A stretch of DNA of 64,000 nt from Desertimonas sp963786985 (GCA_963786985.1 CAWBBL010000018.1:248001-312000), one strand, 5' to 3'; positions 44,255-53,095 are shown, numbered from the stretch's first letter. Numbers and translations: made by a program. The notes: generated by a model not told the origin, from the sequence alone.

Positions 44255-45388
44255 GGGAGCGCTGAAGCGGGTGGGGTCGAAGAGGGCGATCGGGGCGTCG
44301 GTGCCACCGTCGATGGCCAAGTCGGCGAGGATCTCACCGACCACTGGCACGAACTTGAAGCCATGCCCGGAGAAGCCAGCGGCGATCGAGACCCGGCCAG
44401 CAGTCCCGGGCAGGTGGCCGATCACGAAGTGCTCGTCGGGCGTCATCGTGTACATGCAGGCGGTGGTCACCACGCGGCCTCCCGCCAGCGCCGGGATCCG
44501 CTCGGCGAGCACGGCGCGCATCGCCGCCACCTCCTGCGGTGACGCCTCACGGTCGAGGTGATCCGGATCGGTCGGTAGGCGACGGTGGTGGAAACCGACC
44601 TTCGGCGCCCCGCGACCGACATCGGCGGCTCCGTACAGGGCGTCGCCGGGCATCAGCTCCCAGACGAACGCCGGCAGGTGATCGGGGTCGAACACCGAGC
44701 GGTCACCATCGGGCACGAAGTGGTAGGTGAGGGTGCGCACCGGCGTGAGCGGGAGGGTCGATTCCACCATCGTCGCCGCCCACGCGCCGGCGCCGATCAC
44801 GACGTGATCGGCGACGACGTCCTGCCCACCCACCACGACAGTCACGCCGTCGCGGCGAAGGCGCCAGCCATCGATCGACGTCTCGAAGCGCAGCTCGGCG
44901 CCGTGCGCCGTCGCCTGCCCGTGCAGTGCCCGGACCGCCGCCTCCGGGTCGACGACACCCGCGTGACGCTCGTACACGGCGACGTCATCGTTGCGTAGTC
45001 GGAACTGGCCGAACCGGTCGGCCATCGCCGCCACATCGAGCAGCTCGTGGGGCAGCTGCCACCGCCGGACGCTGTCCAGTGTCCCGGAAACGACCGTCGA
45101 CTCCGGTCGACCGATCATCAACGCTCCCGTCCACGTGATCAACTGCCGGCCACAGGCCCGCTCCAACGCCGCCCAGCCGTCATAGGCGCGACGCAACAGT
45201 GGGACGTAATCGGGGTGTTCGAAGTAGGCCATCCGCACGATCCGCGAGTCACCGTGCGACGACCCACGATCGTGCGCCGGAGTGAGCCGTTCCACGCCCA
45301 ACACCTCGACGCCGCGCTGGGCAAGCGCCGCCGCCGCCGCCGACCCCATCGCGCCGAGGCCGACGACGATCGTGCGGTAGCGCCTCAC
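44252..45388 (-). CDS. FAD-dependent amine oxidase (monomeric sarcosine oxidase-like)
   Basis: 378 residues. FAD-binding VVGLGAMGSAAAAALAQRG near the N-terminus, and near the C-terminus ACMYTMTPDEHFVIG with the Cys that binds FAD covalently in monomeric sarcosine oxidase, followed by AAGFSGHGFKFVPVVGE. It likely oxidises N-methylated amino acids (sarcosine, N-methyltryptophan) giving formaldehyde and peroxide. GTG 45388 overlaps the stop of the preceding methyltransferase gene by four bases. Confidence 0.9.
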   Translation of the reverse strand: MRRYRTIVVGLGAMGSAAAAALAQRGVEVLGVERLTPAHDRGSSHGDSRIVRMAYFEHPDYVPLLRRAYDGWAALERACGRQLITWTGALMIGRPESTVVSGTLDSVRRWQLPHELLDVAAMADRFGQFRLRNDDVAVYERHAGVVDPEAAVRALHGQATAHGAELRFETSIDGWRLRRDGVTVVVGGQDVVADHVVIGAGAWAATMVESTLPLTPVRTLTYHFVPDGDRSVFDPDHLPAFVWELMPGDALYGAADVGRGAPKVGFHHRRLPTDPDHLDREASPQEVAAMRAVLAERIPALAGGRVVTTACMYTMTPDEHFVIGHLPGTAGRVSIAAGFSGHGFKFVPVVGEILADLAIDGGTDAPIALFDPTRFSAP

Positions 45389-46239
45389 GTCGCCGCGGCG
45401 GCGCGCACGACCCAGATCGATCCCGGGAACTGCACGGCGCCGTCGACCATCCTCGTGCGGACCTCGGCACGCACGTCGTCGAGCAGTGCCTCCCAGGCTG
45501 GTTCACCAAGTGTCGGGCGGAGCTGGGCGATGGCGAGCTGACCGGTCGATCCGGACAGGATCACGGCGAGGCGTTCCTCCACCCCGTCGCTCCCGTCGAT
45601 CCCGAAGCGCAGATCGACATCGACCGCCGCGACGTCGATGTCGGTCCACCCGGCGTCCTGCAGCACCTTGGCCACGTAGCCGGCATCAGCGAACGCCACC
45701 GGGCCCGGTTCGTACGGGTTCGCCGGCGGTGGCGGGTCCGGCATGCGCTCGACCAGCAGGTGGGTGCCGAGCGAGAACATCTCGTTCTCGGCCAGCGACC
45801 GCCAGCAGGCGAACACCATCGTCGCCCGCGGCCGCACCGCGGCGACGATGTTGGCGAAGGCGGCGACCGGGTCGTCGAAGAACATCACCCCGAACTCCGA
45901 GATCACTCGGTCGAAGCCATCCGGCGCGAGTGCGGCGAGGTCGCCCACCTGCACGTCGACGACCTCGAAGCGCAGCTCGGGGTGCAACCGCCGGGCGCCG
46001 TCGATCATCGTCGACGAAATGTCGGCGCCGACCGGCGTGCCCCCGCGATCGGCCACCAATCGCGACAGACCACCCGTTCCACAGCCGACGTCCAGCACGA
46101 CGCGCCCAGCCAGCGGCTCGGCGGCCGTGATCACGGCACTGGAAACGGGCTCGAACACCGCCTTGAAGATGTCGTGGTTGGCGCACCACGCCGGTCCGGC
46201 GCGGTTCGTCCACAGCTCGCGCATCACTTCGTTGGGCAC
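45385..46239 (-). CDS. class I SAM-dependent methyltransferase
   Basis: 284 residues from GTG 46239. SAM motif I is VVLDVGCGTGGLSRLVADRG, with VGADISSTMIDGARR, VVDVQVGDLAAL and FDRVISEFGVMFFDDPVAAFAN following. It is a UbiE/menaquinone-type small-molecule methyltransferase by fold; the substrate is unknown. Transcribed into the sarcosine oxidase gene (GTGA overlap), so a shared methyl/amine metabolism is possible. Other starts at 46287 or 46224 are open. Its start is only one base from the divergent malQ start. Confidence 0.82.
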   Translation of the reverse strand: MPNEVMRELWTNRAGPAWCANHDIFKAVFEPVSSAVITAAEPLAGRVVLDVGCGTGGLSRLVADRGGTPVGADISSTMIDGARRLHPELRFEVVDVQVGDLAALAPDGFDRVISEFGVMFFDDPVAAFANIVAAVRPRATMVFACWRSLAENEMFSLGTHLLVERMPDPPPPANPYEPGPVAFADAGYVAKVLQDAGWTDIDVAAVDVDLRFGIDGSDGVEERLAVILSGSTGQLAIAQLRPTLGEPAWEALLDDVRAEVRTRMVDGAVQFPGSIWVVRAAAAT

Positions 46240-46240
46240 G

Positions 46241-48094
46241 ATGCCGAGCGTACGGTCCACCGTTGCGGGCCGTGCCACCGGGGGCATCTACGCTCGACGG
46301 ATCGGAGAGCAACTGGCCGGCGACGGCGATCTCGACGCGCTACGACGCCGGGCGGAGCAACTCGGCGCCGAAACGTTCTACTGGGACGATCAGGGCACCT
46401 ACCACGATGCTCACCCCGAGGCCCTGCGACGCGTCGTCGAGGTCCTCGAGGCCGACGCCGCCGGGGACGCCGAAACCCGGCGGGTACCGGCGATCGTCGT
46501 CGGATCAGGAGGCCATCTGGCGATCGGCGCGGGAGTCGACAACGCCAGCCTCACGCTGGCCGACGGATCAGTCGTCGAACTCGACATCTCCAACGGTCAC
46601 GTCGAGATCCCGGAACCGCTCCCCATCGGCTGCCACACACTGGCGCTCGCCGGGCCGGGCATCGACGAGGCGACGACGATCGTCACTGCACCGCCGGACA
46701 TGCCGACATCGCCGACGCTCGCCGGAGGTGCTGCAGTCTTCGTCCCCGCCTACGCCCTGTGGGAGCCCGACGCACCACTGCCGTCGTTCACCCACCTCGC
46801 CGCACTCGGCGCGGCACTGCCCGCCATCGGGGTCAACACACTGATCACCCTGCCGCTGTACGCCGCGTTCCTCGACGAACCGTTCGACCCGAGCCCGTAC
46901 GCCCCGGTCAGCCGGCTGCATTGGAACGAGGTGTATCTCGATGACGCCGAACTCCCTGCGGCGCCACTTCCACAGCTCGGCGCGCTCATCGACTGGCGGA
47001 TTCTCGGCCGGCGGCGGCGCCAACAGCTGCTCGAGGCCGCCGCTCAACTCCCCGGGGACCTGGCTGCCGACGTGCAGCGCTGGGTCGCCGCCAATCCCGA
47101 CGTCGCCGACTACGCGCGGTTCCGCGCCAAGGTCGCCGTCGACACCACCGACGCCACGCGGCCCAGCGACCTCGTCGAGGCGAGCCACCAGCTCGCCCAG
47201 TACCTGACCGATCTCGCCCTCTCGGGATTGCACGAACCGGGAGCCGCGTCATTCGCCCTCGACCTGCCGATCGGTAGCCATCCGCTGGGTTTCGAGACCT
47301 GGGCGTACCCCGATCTGTTCGCCGCCGGGATGGCGGTCGGAGCACCTCCCGATTCGATGTACCCCGACGGCCAGAACTGGGGGTTCCCGCCGCAGCTGCC
47401 CGGCAGCGCCGAACGCAGCGGCTTCGCCCTGTGGCGTGACATCGTGCGGCGCTGCGGTCGATACGCGTCACTGTTGCGCATCGACCATGTCCTCGGTGTC
47501 CACCGCTTGTGGTGGATCCCGGCGGGGATGGATCCTGGTGAGGGCGTCTACGTGCGCTATCCCCGGGCAAAGCTGCTGGCGGTCATCGCCGCCGAAGCAG
47601 CGGGTACTGGTACGACGGTGGTGGGTGAGAATCTCGGGACCGTGCCGGCGGAGATCACCGAAGCGATGGACGACTGGAAGATGCTCGGGCTGTACGCCGA
47701 GCAGACCAGCCTCGCCGCCGAGGAGCTGCCGGTGATCCCGACCCGCGCGGTCGCGGGATTGCGGACCCATGACATGGAACCCTTCGCCCTGCTGTATGAG
47801 CGCGGCGACCTCGCCGGCTACCGCACGAAGCTGGAGCGTGCTCTCGGTCGACGCGTCGGCTCATCCCTGCACGAGCTGCTCGAGAGCGCCCTCGTCCGTC
47901 TGGCGTCGTCCGACGCCTACCTCGTCAACGCCGATCTCGACGACCTGCTCGGCGAGACGACGCCGCACAACATCCCCGGCAAGGTCCTGCCGACGATCTG
48001 GCGGCGACGGCTGCGCCAGCCGACGTCGGAGACGTTGGTCGACCCAGCGGTGCGACGGCACCTGCGCACGCTGACGGCACGGAGCCACTCGTGA
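46241..48094 (+). CDS. malQ: 4-alpha-glucanotransferase (amylomaltase), GH77
   Basis: 617 residues. GH77 catalytic residues are visible: nucleophile Asp in LRIDHVLGVHRLWWIP, acid/base Glu in VVGENLGTVP and the stabilising Asp in GLRTHDMEPF. The enzyme disproportionates alpha-1,4-glucans in glycogen and maltodextrin metabolism. ATG 46241 is the only standard start near the family N-terminus and lies one base from the divergent methyltransferase gene, so the promoter must lie inside that gene and the mRNA may be leaderless. It overlaps glgB (GTGA). Confidence 0.9.
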   Translation: MPSVRSTVAGRATGGIYARRIGEQLAGDGDLDALRRRAEQLGAETFYWDDQGTYHDAHPEALRRVVEVLEADAAGDAETRRVPAIVVGSGGHLAIGAGVDNASLTLADGSVVELDISNGHVEIPEPLPIGCHTLALAGPGIDEATTIVTAPPDMPTSPTLAGGAAVFVPAYALWEPDAPLPSFTHLAALGAALPAIGVNTLITLPLYAAFLDEPFDPSPYAPVSRLHWNEVYLDDAELPAAPLPQLGALIDWRILGRRRRQQLLEAAAQLPGDLAADVQRWVAANPDVADYARFRAKVAVDTTDATRPSDLVEASHQLAQYLTDLALSGLHEPGAASFALDLPIGSHPLGFETWAYPDLFAAGMAVGAPPDSMYPDGQNWGFPPQLPGSAERSGFALWRDIVRRCGRYASLLRIDHVLGVHRLWWIPAGMDPGEGVYVRYPRAKLLAVIAAEAAGTGTTVVGENLGTVPAEITEAMDDWKMLGLYAEQTSLAAEELPVIPTRAVAGLRTHDMEPFALLYERGDLAGYRTKLERALGRRVGSSLHELLESALVRLASSDAYLVNADLDDLLGETTPHNIPGKVLPTIWRRRLRQPTSETLVDPAVRRHLRTLTARSHS

Positions 48095-49980
48095 CCGCGG
48101 TCGCCGGGCCACCCGGCGAGCTCGACCTCCACCTGTTCAACGAGGGGACGCACCGCCGGATCTTCGACTTCCTCGGCGCCCATCCCGACGAGTCCGGCTG
48201 CTGGTTCTCCGTGTGGGCGCCGAACGCCAAGGCCGTCGATGTCGTCGGCGACTTCACCGGCTGGCAGCAGCCGATCGCCCTCGCGCCGGCGGCCGACTCG
48301 GGAGTGTGGTCCGGCCACGCCACCGGTGCCGAGGTCGGTCACGGCTACCGATTCGGGATCACCACGGCCGGTGGCGGACGCACGGAACGGTCCGACCCCA
48401 TCGCCGCAGCAACGTTCGAACCGCCGTCGACGGCGTCGCGCATCGCCGATCTCCGCTACGCCTGGCAGGACCGAACGTGGATCGACCGGCGGGCCACGAC
48501 GATCACCGGTGACGCGCCGATATCGATCTACGAGGTGCACCTCGGCTCGTGGGGCCGGCTGGCCACGCCGGGGCGGCGCTGGCCACGCTTCGACGAGCTC
48601 GCCGACCCGCTGGCCGACCACCTGCTCAGCCACGGTTTCACCCACGTCGAGTTGCTCCCGGTGATGGAGCACCCGTACTACGGCTCGTGGGGCTACCAGG
48701 TGACCGGGTACTTCGCCCCGACTGCTCGTTACGGCACACCCGTCGAGTTGATGGCCCTGATCGACCGGCTCCACGAGCGCGGCGTCGGCGTGCTGCTCGA
48801 CTGGGTGCCATCGCACTTCCCGATGGACGAGCACGCCTTGTTCCGCTTCGACGGCACGTACCTCTACGAACACGCCGATCCGCGCCAGGGCTTCCACCCG
48901 GATTGGAAGTCGGCGATCTTCAACTACGGCCGCCCCGAGGTCCGGTCATTCCTCGTGTCCAGCGCGATCAGCTGGCTCGATCGCTATCACGCCGACGGAC
49001 TGCGCGTCGATGCCGTGGCCTCGATGCTCTACCTCGACTACTCACGCAACGAGGGCCAGTGGATTCCCAACCGTTACGGCGGGCGGGAGAACCTCGCGGC
49101 CATCGACTTCCTCAAGCAGTGCACCACGGCGATCGCCGAGGAGTTCCCCGACACCACGACGTTCGCCGAGGAATCGACGGCTTGGCCCCACGTCACGGGG
49201 TCGACCGCCGATGGTGGGCTCGGGTTCGGCTTCAAGTGGGACATGGGCTGGATGCACGATGCGTTGCAGTACTTCGGTCGTGAACCAGTGCACCGCCGCT
49301 ACCACCACGACGAGCTCACGTTCCGCAGCATGTACGCCTTCTCCGAGCGCTACGTCCTGCCGCTCTCTCACGACGAGGTGGTCCACGGCAAGCACTCGCT
49401 GCTCGACAAGATGCCCGGCGACGAGTGGCAACGCTTCGCCAATCTGCGCCTGCTGTACGGATCGATGTGGGCCCAGCCAGGCAAGAAGTTGCTGTTCATG
49501 GGCGGCGAGCTGGGCGCAGTGGCGGAGTGGGCCCATGAGGGGATGATCGACTGGGCGCTCCACGACGTACCCGACAACGCCGGGATACGCCGCCTCGTCG
49601 CCGACCTCAACGCCGCCTACCAGGGCGAGGGAGCGCTGCACCGCGGCGACAGCGACGCAGCCGGCTTCCGCTACGTCGTCGGCGACGACGACACCCACAG
49701 CATCTTCGCTTGGCTACGTCTCGACCCGACGGGCGAGTCGCCGGTCGTGCTCGTCGTCGCCAACGCCACACCGGCGGTGCACTACGGCTACCGCGTCGGG
49801 GTTCCCGGGCCTGGCGAGTGGACGGAGATCCTCAACACCGACGCGGCCGACTACGGAGGCGGCGGTGTCGGCAACCTCGGCGTCGTGCTGACCGAGGACC
49901 AGCAGTGGCACGGCTTCCCCCAGTCGCTGGCCCTCACCGTCCCCCCACTGGCAGTCGTCTACCTCCGCCAACACCCCTGA
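48091..49980 (+). CDS. glgB: 1,4-alpha-glucan branching enzyme
   Basis: 629 residues from GTG 48091, a short-form GlgB with one N-terminal CBM48 domain (GCWFSVWAPNAKAVDVVGDF) and a GH13 barrel. Catalytic sites: nucleophile Asp in GLRVDAVASMLY, general acid Glu in TTFAEESTAWP, third Asp in PLSHDEVVHGKHS. It makes the alpha-1,6 branches of glycogen. Directly after malQ with a 4-base overlap and before pgi (convergent), so the group covers glycogen synthesis, remodelling and entry to glycolysis. Confidence 0.95.
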   Translation: MTAVAGPPGELDLHLFNEGTHRRIFDFLGAHPDESGCWFSVWAPNAKAVDVVGDFTGWQQPIALAPAADSGVWSGHATGAEVGHGYRFGITTAGGGRTERSDPIAAATFEPPSTASRIADLRYAWQDRTWIDRRATTITGDAPISIYEVHLGSWGRLATPGRRWPRFDELADPLADHLLSHGFTHVELLPVMEHPYYGSWGYQVTGYFAPTARYGTPVELMALIDRLHERGVGVLLDWVPSHFPMDEHALFRFDGTYLYEHADPRQGFHPDWKSAIFNYGRPEVRSFLVSSAISWLDRYHADGLRVDAVASMLYLDYSRNEGQWIPNRYGGRENLAAIDFLKQCTTAIAEEFPDTTTFAEESTAWPHVTGSTADGGLGFGFKWDMGWMHDALQYFGREPVHRRYHHDELTFRSMYAFSERYVLPLSHDEVVHGKHSLLDKMPGDEWQRFANLRLLYGSMWAQPGKKLLFMGGELGAVAEWAHEGMIDWALHDVPDNAGIRRLVADLNAAYQGEGALHRGDSDAAGFRYVVGDDDTHSIFAWLRLDPTGESPVVLVVANATPAVHYGYRVGVPGPGEWTEILNTDAADYGGGGVGNLGVVLTEDQQWHGFPQSLALTVPPLAVVYLRQHP

Positions 49981-49992
49981 CCGCGCCCCCAC

Positions 49993-50095
49993 ATCTGGGG
50001 AAGATTCGTGTCAAACCGGGTTCCGGGGAAGATCTGTGTCAGACCCTGACTCGGATCTTCCCCAGATGGGCTGTTGACAGAGATCTTCCCCAGAT
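49993..50095. repeat. family 1 palindromic repeat, complete copy (A-B-C-D)
   Basis: The only copy with all four units: A 49993-50013, B 50021-50042, loop ACC 50043-50045, C 50046-50067, D 50074-50095. B and C pair with 18 of 22 positions, A and D with 18 of 21. It starts 12 bases after glgB and ends 13 bases before the convergent pgi stop, so it probably terminates both genes. The flanks on both sides are C-rich/G-rich runs (GCCCCCAC and GTGGGGGG-like). Confidence 0.9.
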
Positions 50096-50108
50096 GGGGG
50101 GACGCGGG

Positions 50109-51749
50109 TCAGTCCCGGCGATTGGTGCGGTACCAGTCGATCATCGCCGTTGTCGATGAGTCGTGCTCGCCGGTGCTGTCGCCGGTGAGCTCGGGGGTGA
50201 TCCGGTTGGCGAGTTCTTTGCCGAGTTCGACACCCCACTGGTCGAAGCTGTCGATCCCCCACACGACGCCTTGGACGAACACGATGTGCTCGTACAGGGC
50301 GATCAACTGGCCGAGCACCGCCGGGGTCAGCTCGGGGGCGAGGATCGTCGTCGTCGGACGATTGCCGGCGAACGATCGCCACGGCTCGTCCGGCCGATCG
50401 CGACCGAACGCCAGCGCCTCGGTCTGGGCGATCAGGTTGGCGATGAGCAGGTCGTGGTGTTCTCGACGAGTGGCCGGAGGAACGGCCTCCGTCGCCGGGG
50501 AACGCAATGACGGATTCGCGAAGCCGATGAAGTCGGCCGGCACGATCGCGGTGCCCTGGTGGAGCAGCTGGTAGAAGGCGTGCTGCCCGTTGGTGCCCGG
50601 TTCGCCCCACACGATCGGCCCGGTGTCGAGCGTGACCGGCGAGCCGTCGAGACGAACCGACTTGCCGTTGGACTCCATGTCGAGTTGCTGGAGGTAGGCG
50701 GGAAAGCGGCCGAGCTCCTCGGCGTAGGGCAGCACGGCCTTCGTCGGCAGGCCGAGCACGTTGCGGTTCCAGACCCCGATCATCCCCAGCAGCACCGGGG
50801 CGTTGTCGGCGAATGGGGCGGTGCGGAAGTGCTCGTCGACGGTGCGGAAACCGGCGAGGAACTCGGCGAAGTGGTCAGCGCCGATGGCGATCATCAAGGA
50901 CAGGCCGATCGCCGAGTCCACGGAGTAACGACCGCCGACCCACTCCCAGAAGCCGAACATGTTGGCGGTGTCGATGCCGAAGGCGGCGACCTCCTCCTCG
51001 TTGGTGCTGACGGCGACGAAGTGTTCGGCGACAGCGCTCTCGCCAAGGGCCGCGACGAGCCACGACCGCGCTGTTCGGGCGTTGGTGAGGGTCTCGATCG
51101 TCGTGAACGTCTTGGAGGAGACGACGAACAGCGTCTCGGCCGGATCGAGGTCGGCGACGGCGTCGGTGATCGCCGCTCCATCGACGTTGGACACGAAGCG
51201 GCACGTCAGATCGGGCTCGGCGTACGACCGCAACGCTCGGTAGGCCATCGCCGGGCCGAGATCGGAGCCACCGATGCCGATGTTGACGACGGTGCGAATC
51301 TGCTTGCCGGTGGCTCCCGTCCACAGACCGTTGCGCACTCGTTCGGCAAACGCACCCATCTCCCCGAGCACGTCGTGAACCTCGGGCACGACGTCGGTCA
51401 CCGAGCCATCGGGCGCCACCGGGCCGAGCAGCGACTCTCGATCGGCGCGCAGCGCGACGTGCAGCACCGCCCGGTCCTCCGACACGTTGATCGGTTCGCC
51501 GCCGAACATTGCGTCGCGCCGCTCGGCGACGCCGGCGGCTCCAGCGACGGCGAGCAGGGCGACGACCACGGCGTCGTCGATGCGCTGCTTGGAGTAGTCG
51601 ATGCGCAGGTCGCCGACGGCCACGACGTAGCGCTCGGCACGGCTCGGGTCGGCGGAGAACAGGTCTCCGAGGTGAGCCGGCGACGGGAGCGCCGTGAGCG
51701 CTTCCCACTGCGGGGTGGCCGTGATGTCGACGAGGTGCCCGAGGTCCAT
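50109..51749 (-). CDS. pgi: glucose-6-phosphate isomerase with a repeat-derived insert
   Basis: 546 residues. The SIS-fold motifs are intact: VVNIGIGGSDLGPAMAYRAL, VVSSKTFTTIETLTNA, EEEVAAFGIDTANMFGFWEWVGGRYS, and the C-terminal GVVWGIDSFDQWGVELGK with the catalytic lysine and the histidine region. It interconverts glucose-6-P and fructose-6-P. Residues about 414-427 (SLRSPATEAV and PPATR) are encoded by a family 2 repeat inserted in frame between GFANP and EHHDLLIANL; normal enzymes have a short loop there, so the fold is probably not harmed. ATG 51749. Confidence 0.93.
   Translation of the reverse strand: MDLGHLVDITATPQWEALTALPSPAHLGDLFSADPSRAERYVVAVGDLRIDYSKQRIDDAVVVALLAVAGAAGVAERRDAMFGGEPINVSEDRAVLHVALRADRESLLGPVAPDGSVTDVVPEVHDVLGEMGAFAERVRNGLWTGATGKQIRTVVNIGIGGSDLGPAMAYRALRSYAEPDLTCRFVSNVDGAAITDAVADLDPAETLFVVSSKTFTTIETLTNARTARSWLVAALGESAVAEHFVAVSTNEEEVAAFGIDTANMFGFWEWVGGRYSVDSAIGLSLMIAIGADHFAEFLAGFRTVDEHFRTAPFADNAPVLLGMIGVWNRNVLGLPTKAVLPYAEELGRFPAYLQQLDMESNGKSVRLDGSPVTLDTGPIVWGEPGTNGQHAFYQLLHQGTAIVPADFIGFANPSLRSPATEAVPPATRREHHDLLIANLIAQTEALAFGRDRPDEPWRSFAGNRPTTTILAPELTPAVLGQLIALYEHIVFVQGVVWGIDSFDQWGVELGKELANRITPELTGDSTGEHDSSTTAMIDWYRTNRRD
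50482..50510 (+). repeat. family 2 dispersed repeat, copy inside pgi
   Basis: 27 of 29 bases equal to the family 2 core (differences CTCCGTCG for CTGCGTGG). It lies in the minus-strand pgi frame and is translated as SLRSPATEAV. Flank GAGTGGCCGGAGG upstream resembles the other copies' GAGCGGCC flank. Confidence 0.8.
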
Positions 51750-51781
51750 CGACGCGGACCCTAGACCTCCCGGGCAACCGC

Positions 51782-51857
51782 TTGACAGGTAGCACTTCGA
51801 CGAGTACGTTCGTATTCAATGATTTGGTTGATCAATGATTTGGATTAATAAGGAGCA
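51782..51857 (+). promoter_or_regulatory. arsR promoter and operator-like direct repeats
   Basis: TTGACA (51782-51787) and TACGTT (51805-51810) have 17-bp spacing, a -35/-10 pair in the actinobacterial TANNNT style. Immediately downstream two identical 12-mers TCAATGATTTGG lie at 51816-51827 and 51832-51843, with the 8-bp palindrome TTGATCAA at the join. A dyad or tandem site after the -10 box is the usual place for ArsR autorepression. A strong AAGGAG (51850-51855) sits before ATG 51858, which is out of frame with the arsR coding sequence. Confidence 0.6.
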
Positions 51858-51907
51858 ATGACATCGTCGTTGACCCGTCCGCCGACGACCGGCTCGACCG
51901 GGCGTTC

Positions 51908-52210
51908 ATGGCGCTCGCCGACCCGGTTCGGCGGCGGATCATCGCCCGCCTCAGTCGCGGCCCGGCAACGGTCAACGAGCTCGCCGAGCCATTTGCCATC
52001 ACCAAGCAAGCGGTGTCCAAGCACATCCAGGTGCTCGAGCAGGCCGGCCTCGTCACCCGGTCTCGCGACGCCCAACGCCGCCCGGTGCACCTCGCGGCCA
52101 CCGAGCTCGAAGCACTCACCGCCTGGATCGACCGCTACCGCCTGACCCACGAACAGCAATTCCGCGCCCTCGACGGGCTGCTCACCCGCACCAAGGAGAA
52201 TCCACCATGA
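51908..52210 (+). CDS. ArsR-family winged-helix regulator (N-terminus shifted)
   Basis: The open frame gives 100 residues: MALADPVRRRIIARLSRGPATVNELAEPFAI and the recognition helix KQAVSKHIQVLEQAGLV. The family normally has about 15-18 residues before MALADP (as DDRLDRAF), and those are present upstream in the same frame but without a start; ATG 51858 with a good AAGGAG is off by one base. So one base has probably been lost near 51861 and the real gene is 51858-52210. The ArsR-SRPBCC-VOC order is common; the regulator likely controls the two downstream genes. Metal-site cysteines are absent, so it is not metal-sensing. Confidence 0.8.
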   Translation: MALADPVRRRIIARLSRGPATVNELAEPFAITKQAVSKHIQVLEQAGLVTRSRDAQRRPVHLAATELEALTAWIDRYRLTHEQQFRALDGLLTRTKENPP

Positions 52211-52686
52211 CCACCAACCCACTCACCGTCACCGCCCCGGAAGGCGTGCCGTTCATCGACTTCGAGCGCGAGTTCGACGCTCCTGTCGAGGCCGTGTTCC
52301 GGGCCCATGCCGAGCCCGACCTCATCAAGCAATGGCTGGGGCCCCATGGCTACGAGATGAAGGTGGAGCACTTCGAGTTCCGCACCGGCGGCGGTTACCG
52401 CTACGTCCACGTCGACCCACAAGGCGAGGAGTACGCGTTCAACGGCGTGTTCCACACCGTGCGACCGAACGAGTTCGCCATCCAGACGTTCGAGTACGAG
52501 GGCTTTCCCGACGTCGTGAGCATCGAATCGATGACGTTCGAGGATCTCGGCGGCGGGCGCACGCGGCTCCGCGGCCACTCCGTCTACCCGACCATCGAAG
52601 CCCGCGACGGCATGGTCGCCAGCGGGATGGAGACCGGGATGGCCGAGGGCTACGAGCGTCTCGACGACCTCCTCGCGGCCAGCTGA
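52207..52686 (+). CDS. SRPBCC (AHSA1-like) protein
   Basis: 159 residues. A START-like beta-barrel with the AHSA1 signature: FEREFDAPVEAVFRAHAEPDLIKQWLGPHGY, then RTGGGYRYVHVDPQGEEYAFNG and a final helix with MAEGYERLDDLL. These small proteins bind hydrophobic ligands; members next to ArsR regulators are of unknown detail. ATGA overlap with arsR and TGATG overlap with the VOC gene show one transcript. Confidence 0.88.
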   Translation: MTTNPLTVTAPEGVPFIDFEREFDAPVEAVFRAHAEPDLIKQWLGPHGYEMKVEHFEFRTGGGYRYVHVDPQGEEYAFNGVFHTVRPNEFAIQTFEYEGFPDVVSIESMTFEDLGGGRTRLRGHSVYPTIEARDGMVASGMETGMAEGYERLDDLLAAS

Positions 52687-53093
52687 TGGACTGGACCCTC
52701 GAAGTGGTCGTCGTTCCCGTCAGCGACATCGACCGGGCGATCGCCTTCTACCGCGACCAGGTCGGCTTCGAGCTCGACCACGACACCAGAATCGGCGAGC
52801 AGCGCGTCGCCCAACTGACCCCGAGGGGGTCCGGCTGCTCGATCGTCGTCGGTGACCTGCCGGGGATGACGGAGATGACTCCAGGCTCGCTGAAAGGTGT
52901 GCAGCTCGTCGTCGCCGACGCCGAGACCGCCCGTCAGCAGCTCGTCGACCACGGTGTCGAGCCGACGGAGATCAACGTGATCGACCCCCGTGACGGCGGA
53001 ACGATGTTCTGGTTCAGCGACCCCGACGGCAACGCCTGGACCGTGCAGCAGTACAAGGTCCGCGCCGACAAGCCGTTGATCCCCCGGACATGA
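52686..53093 (+). CDS. VOC (glyoxalase/bleomycin-resistance) superfamily protein
   Basis: 135 residues with two beta-alpha-beta-beta-beta modules: VVPVSDIDRAIAFYRDQVGFELDHD at the start and FWFSDPDGNAWTVQQYK at the end. The metal ligands are Glu/His-like but not fully identifiable, so it could be a dioxygenase-like, glyoxalase-like or drug-binding protein. One base overlap with the SRPBCC gene. It is the last gene of the arsR operon and is followed by a convergent hairpin. Confidence 0.88.
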   Translation: MDWTLEVVVVPVSDIDRAIAFYRDQVGFELDHDTRIGEQRVAQLTPRGSGCSIVVGDLPGMTEMTPGSLKGVQLVVADAETARQQLVDHGVEPTEINVIDPRDGGTMFWFSDPDGNAWTVQQYKVRADKPLIPRT

Positions 53094-53095
53094 CC

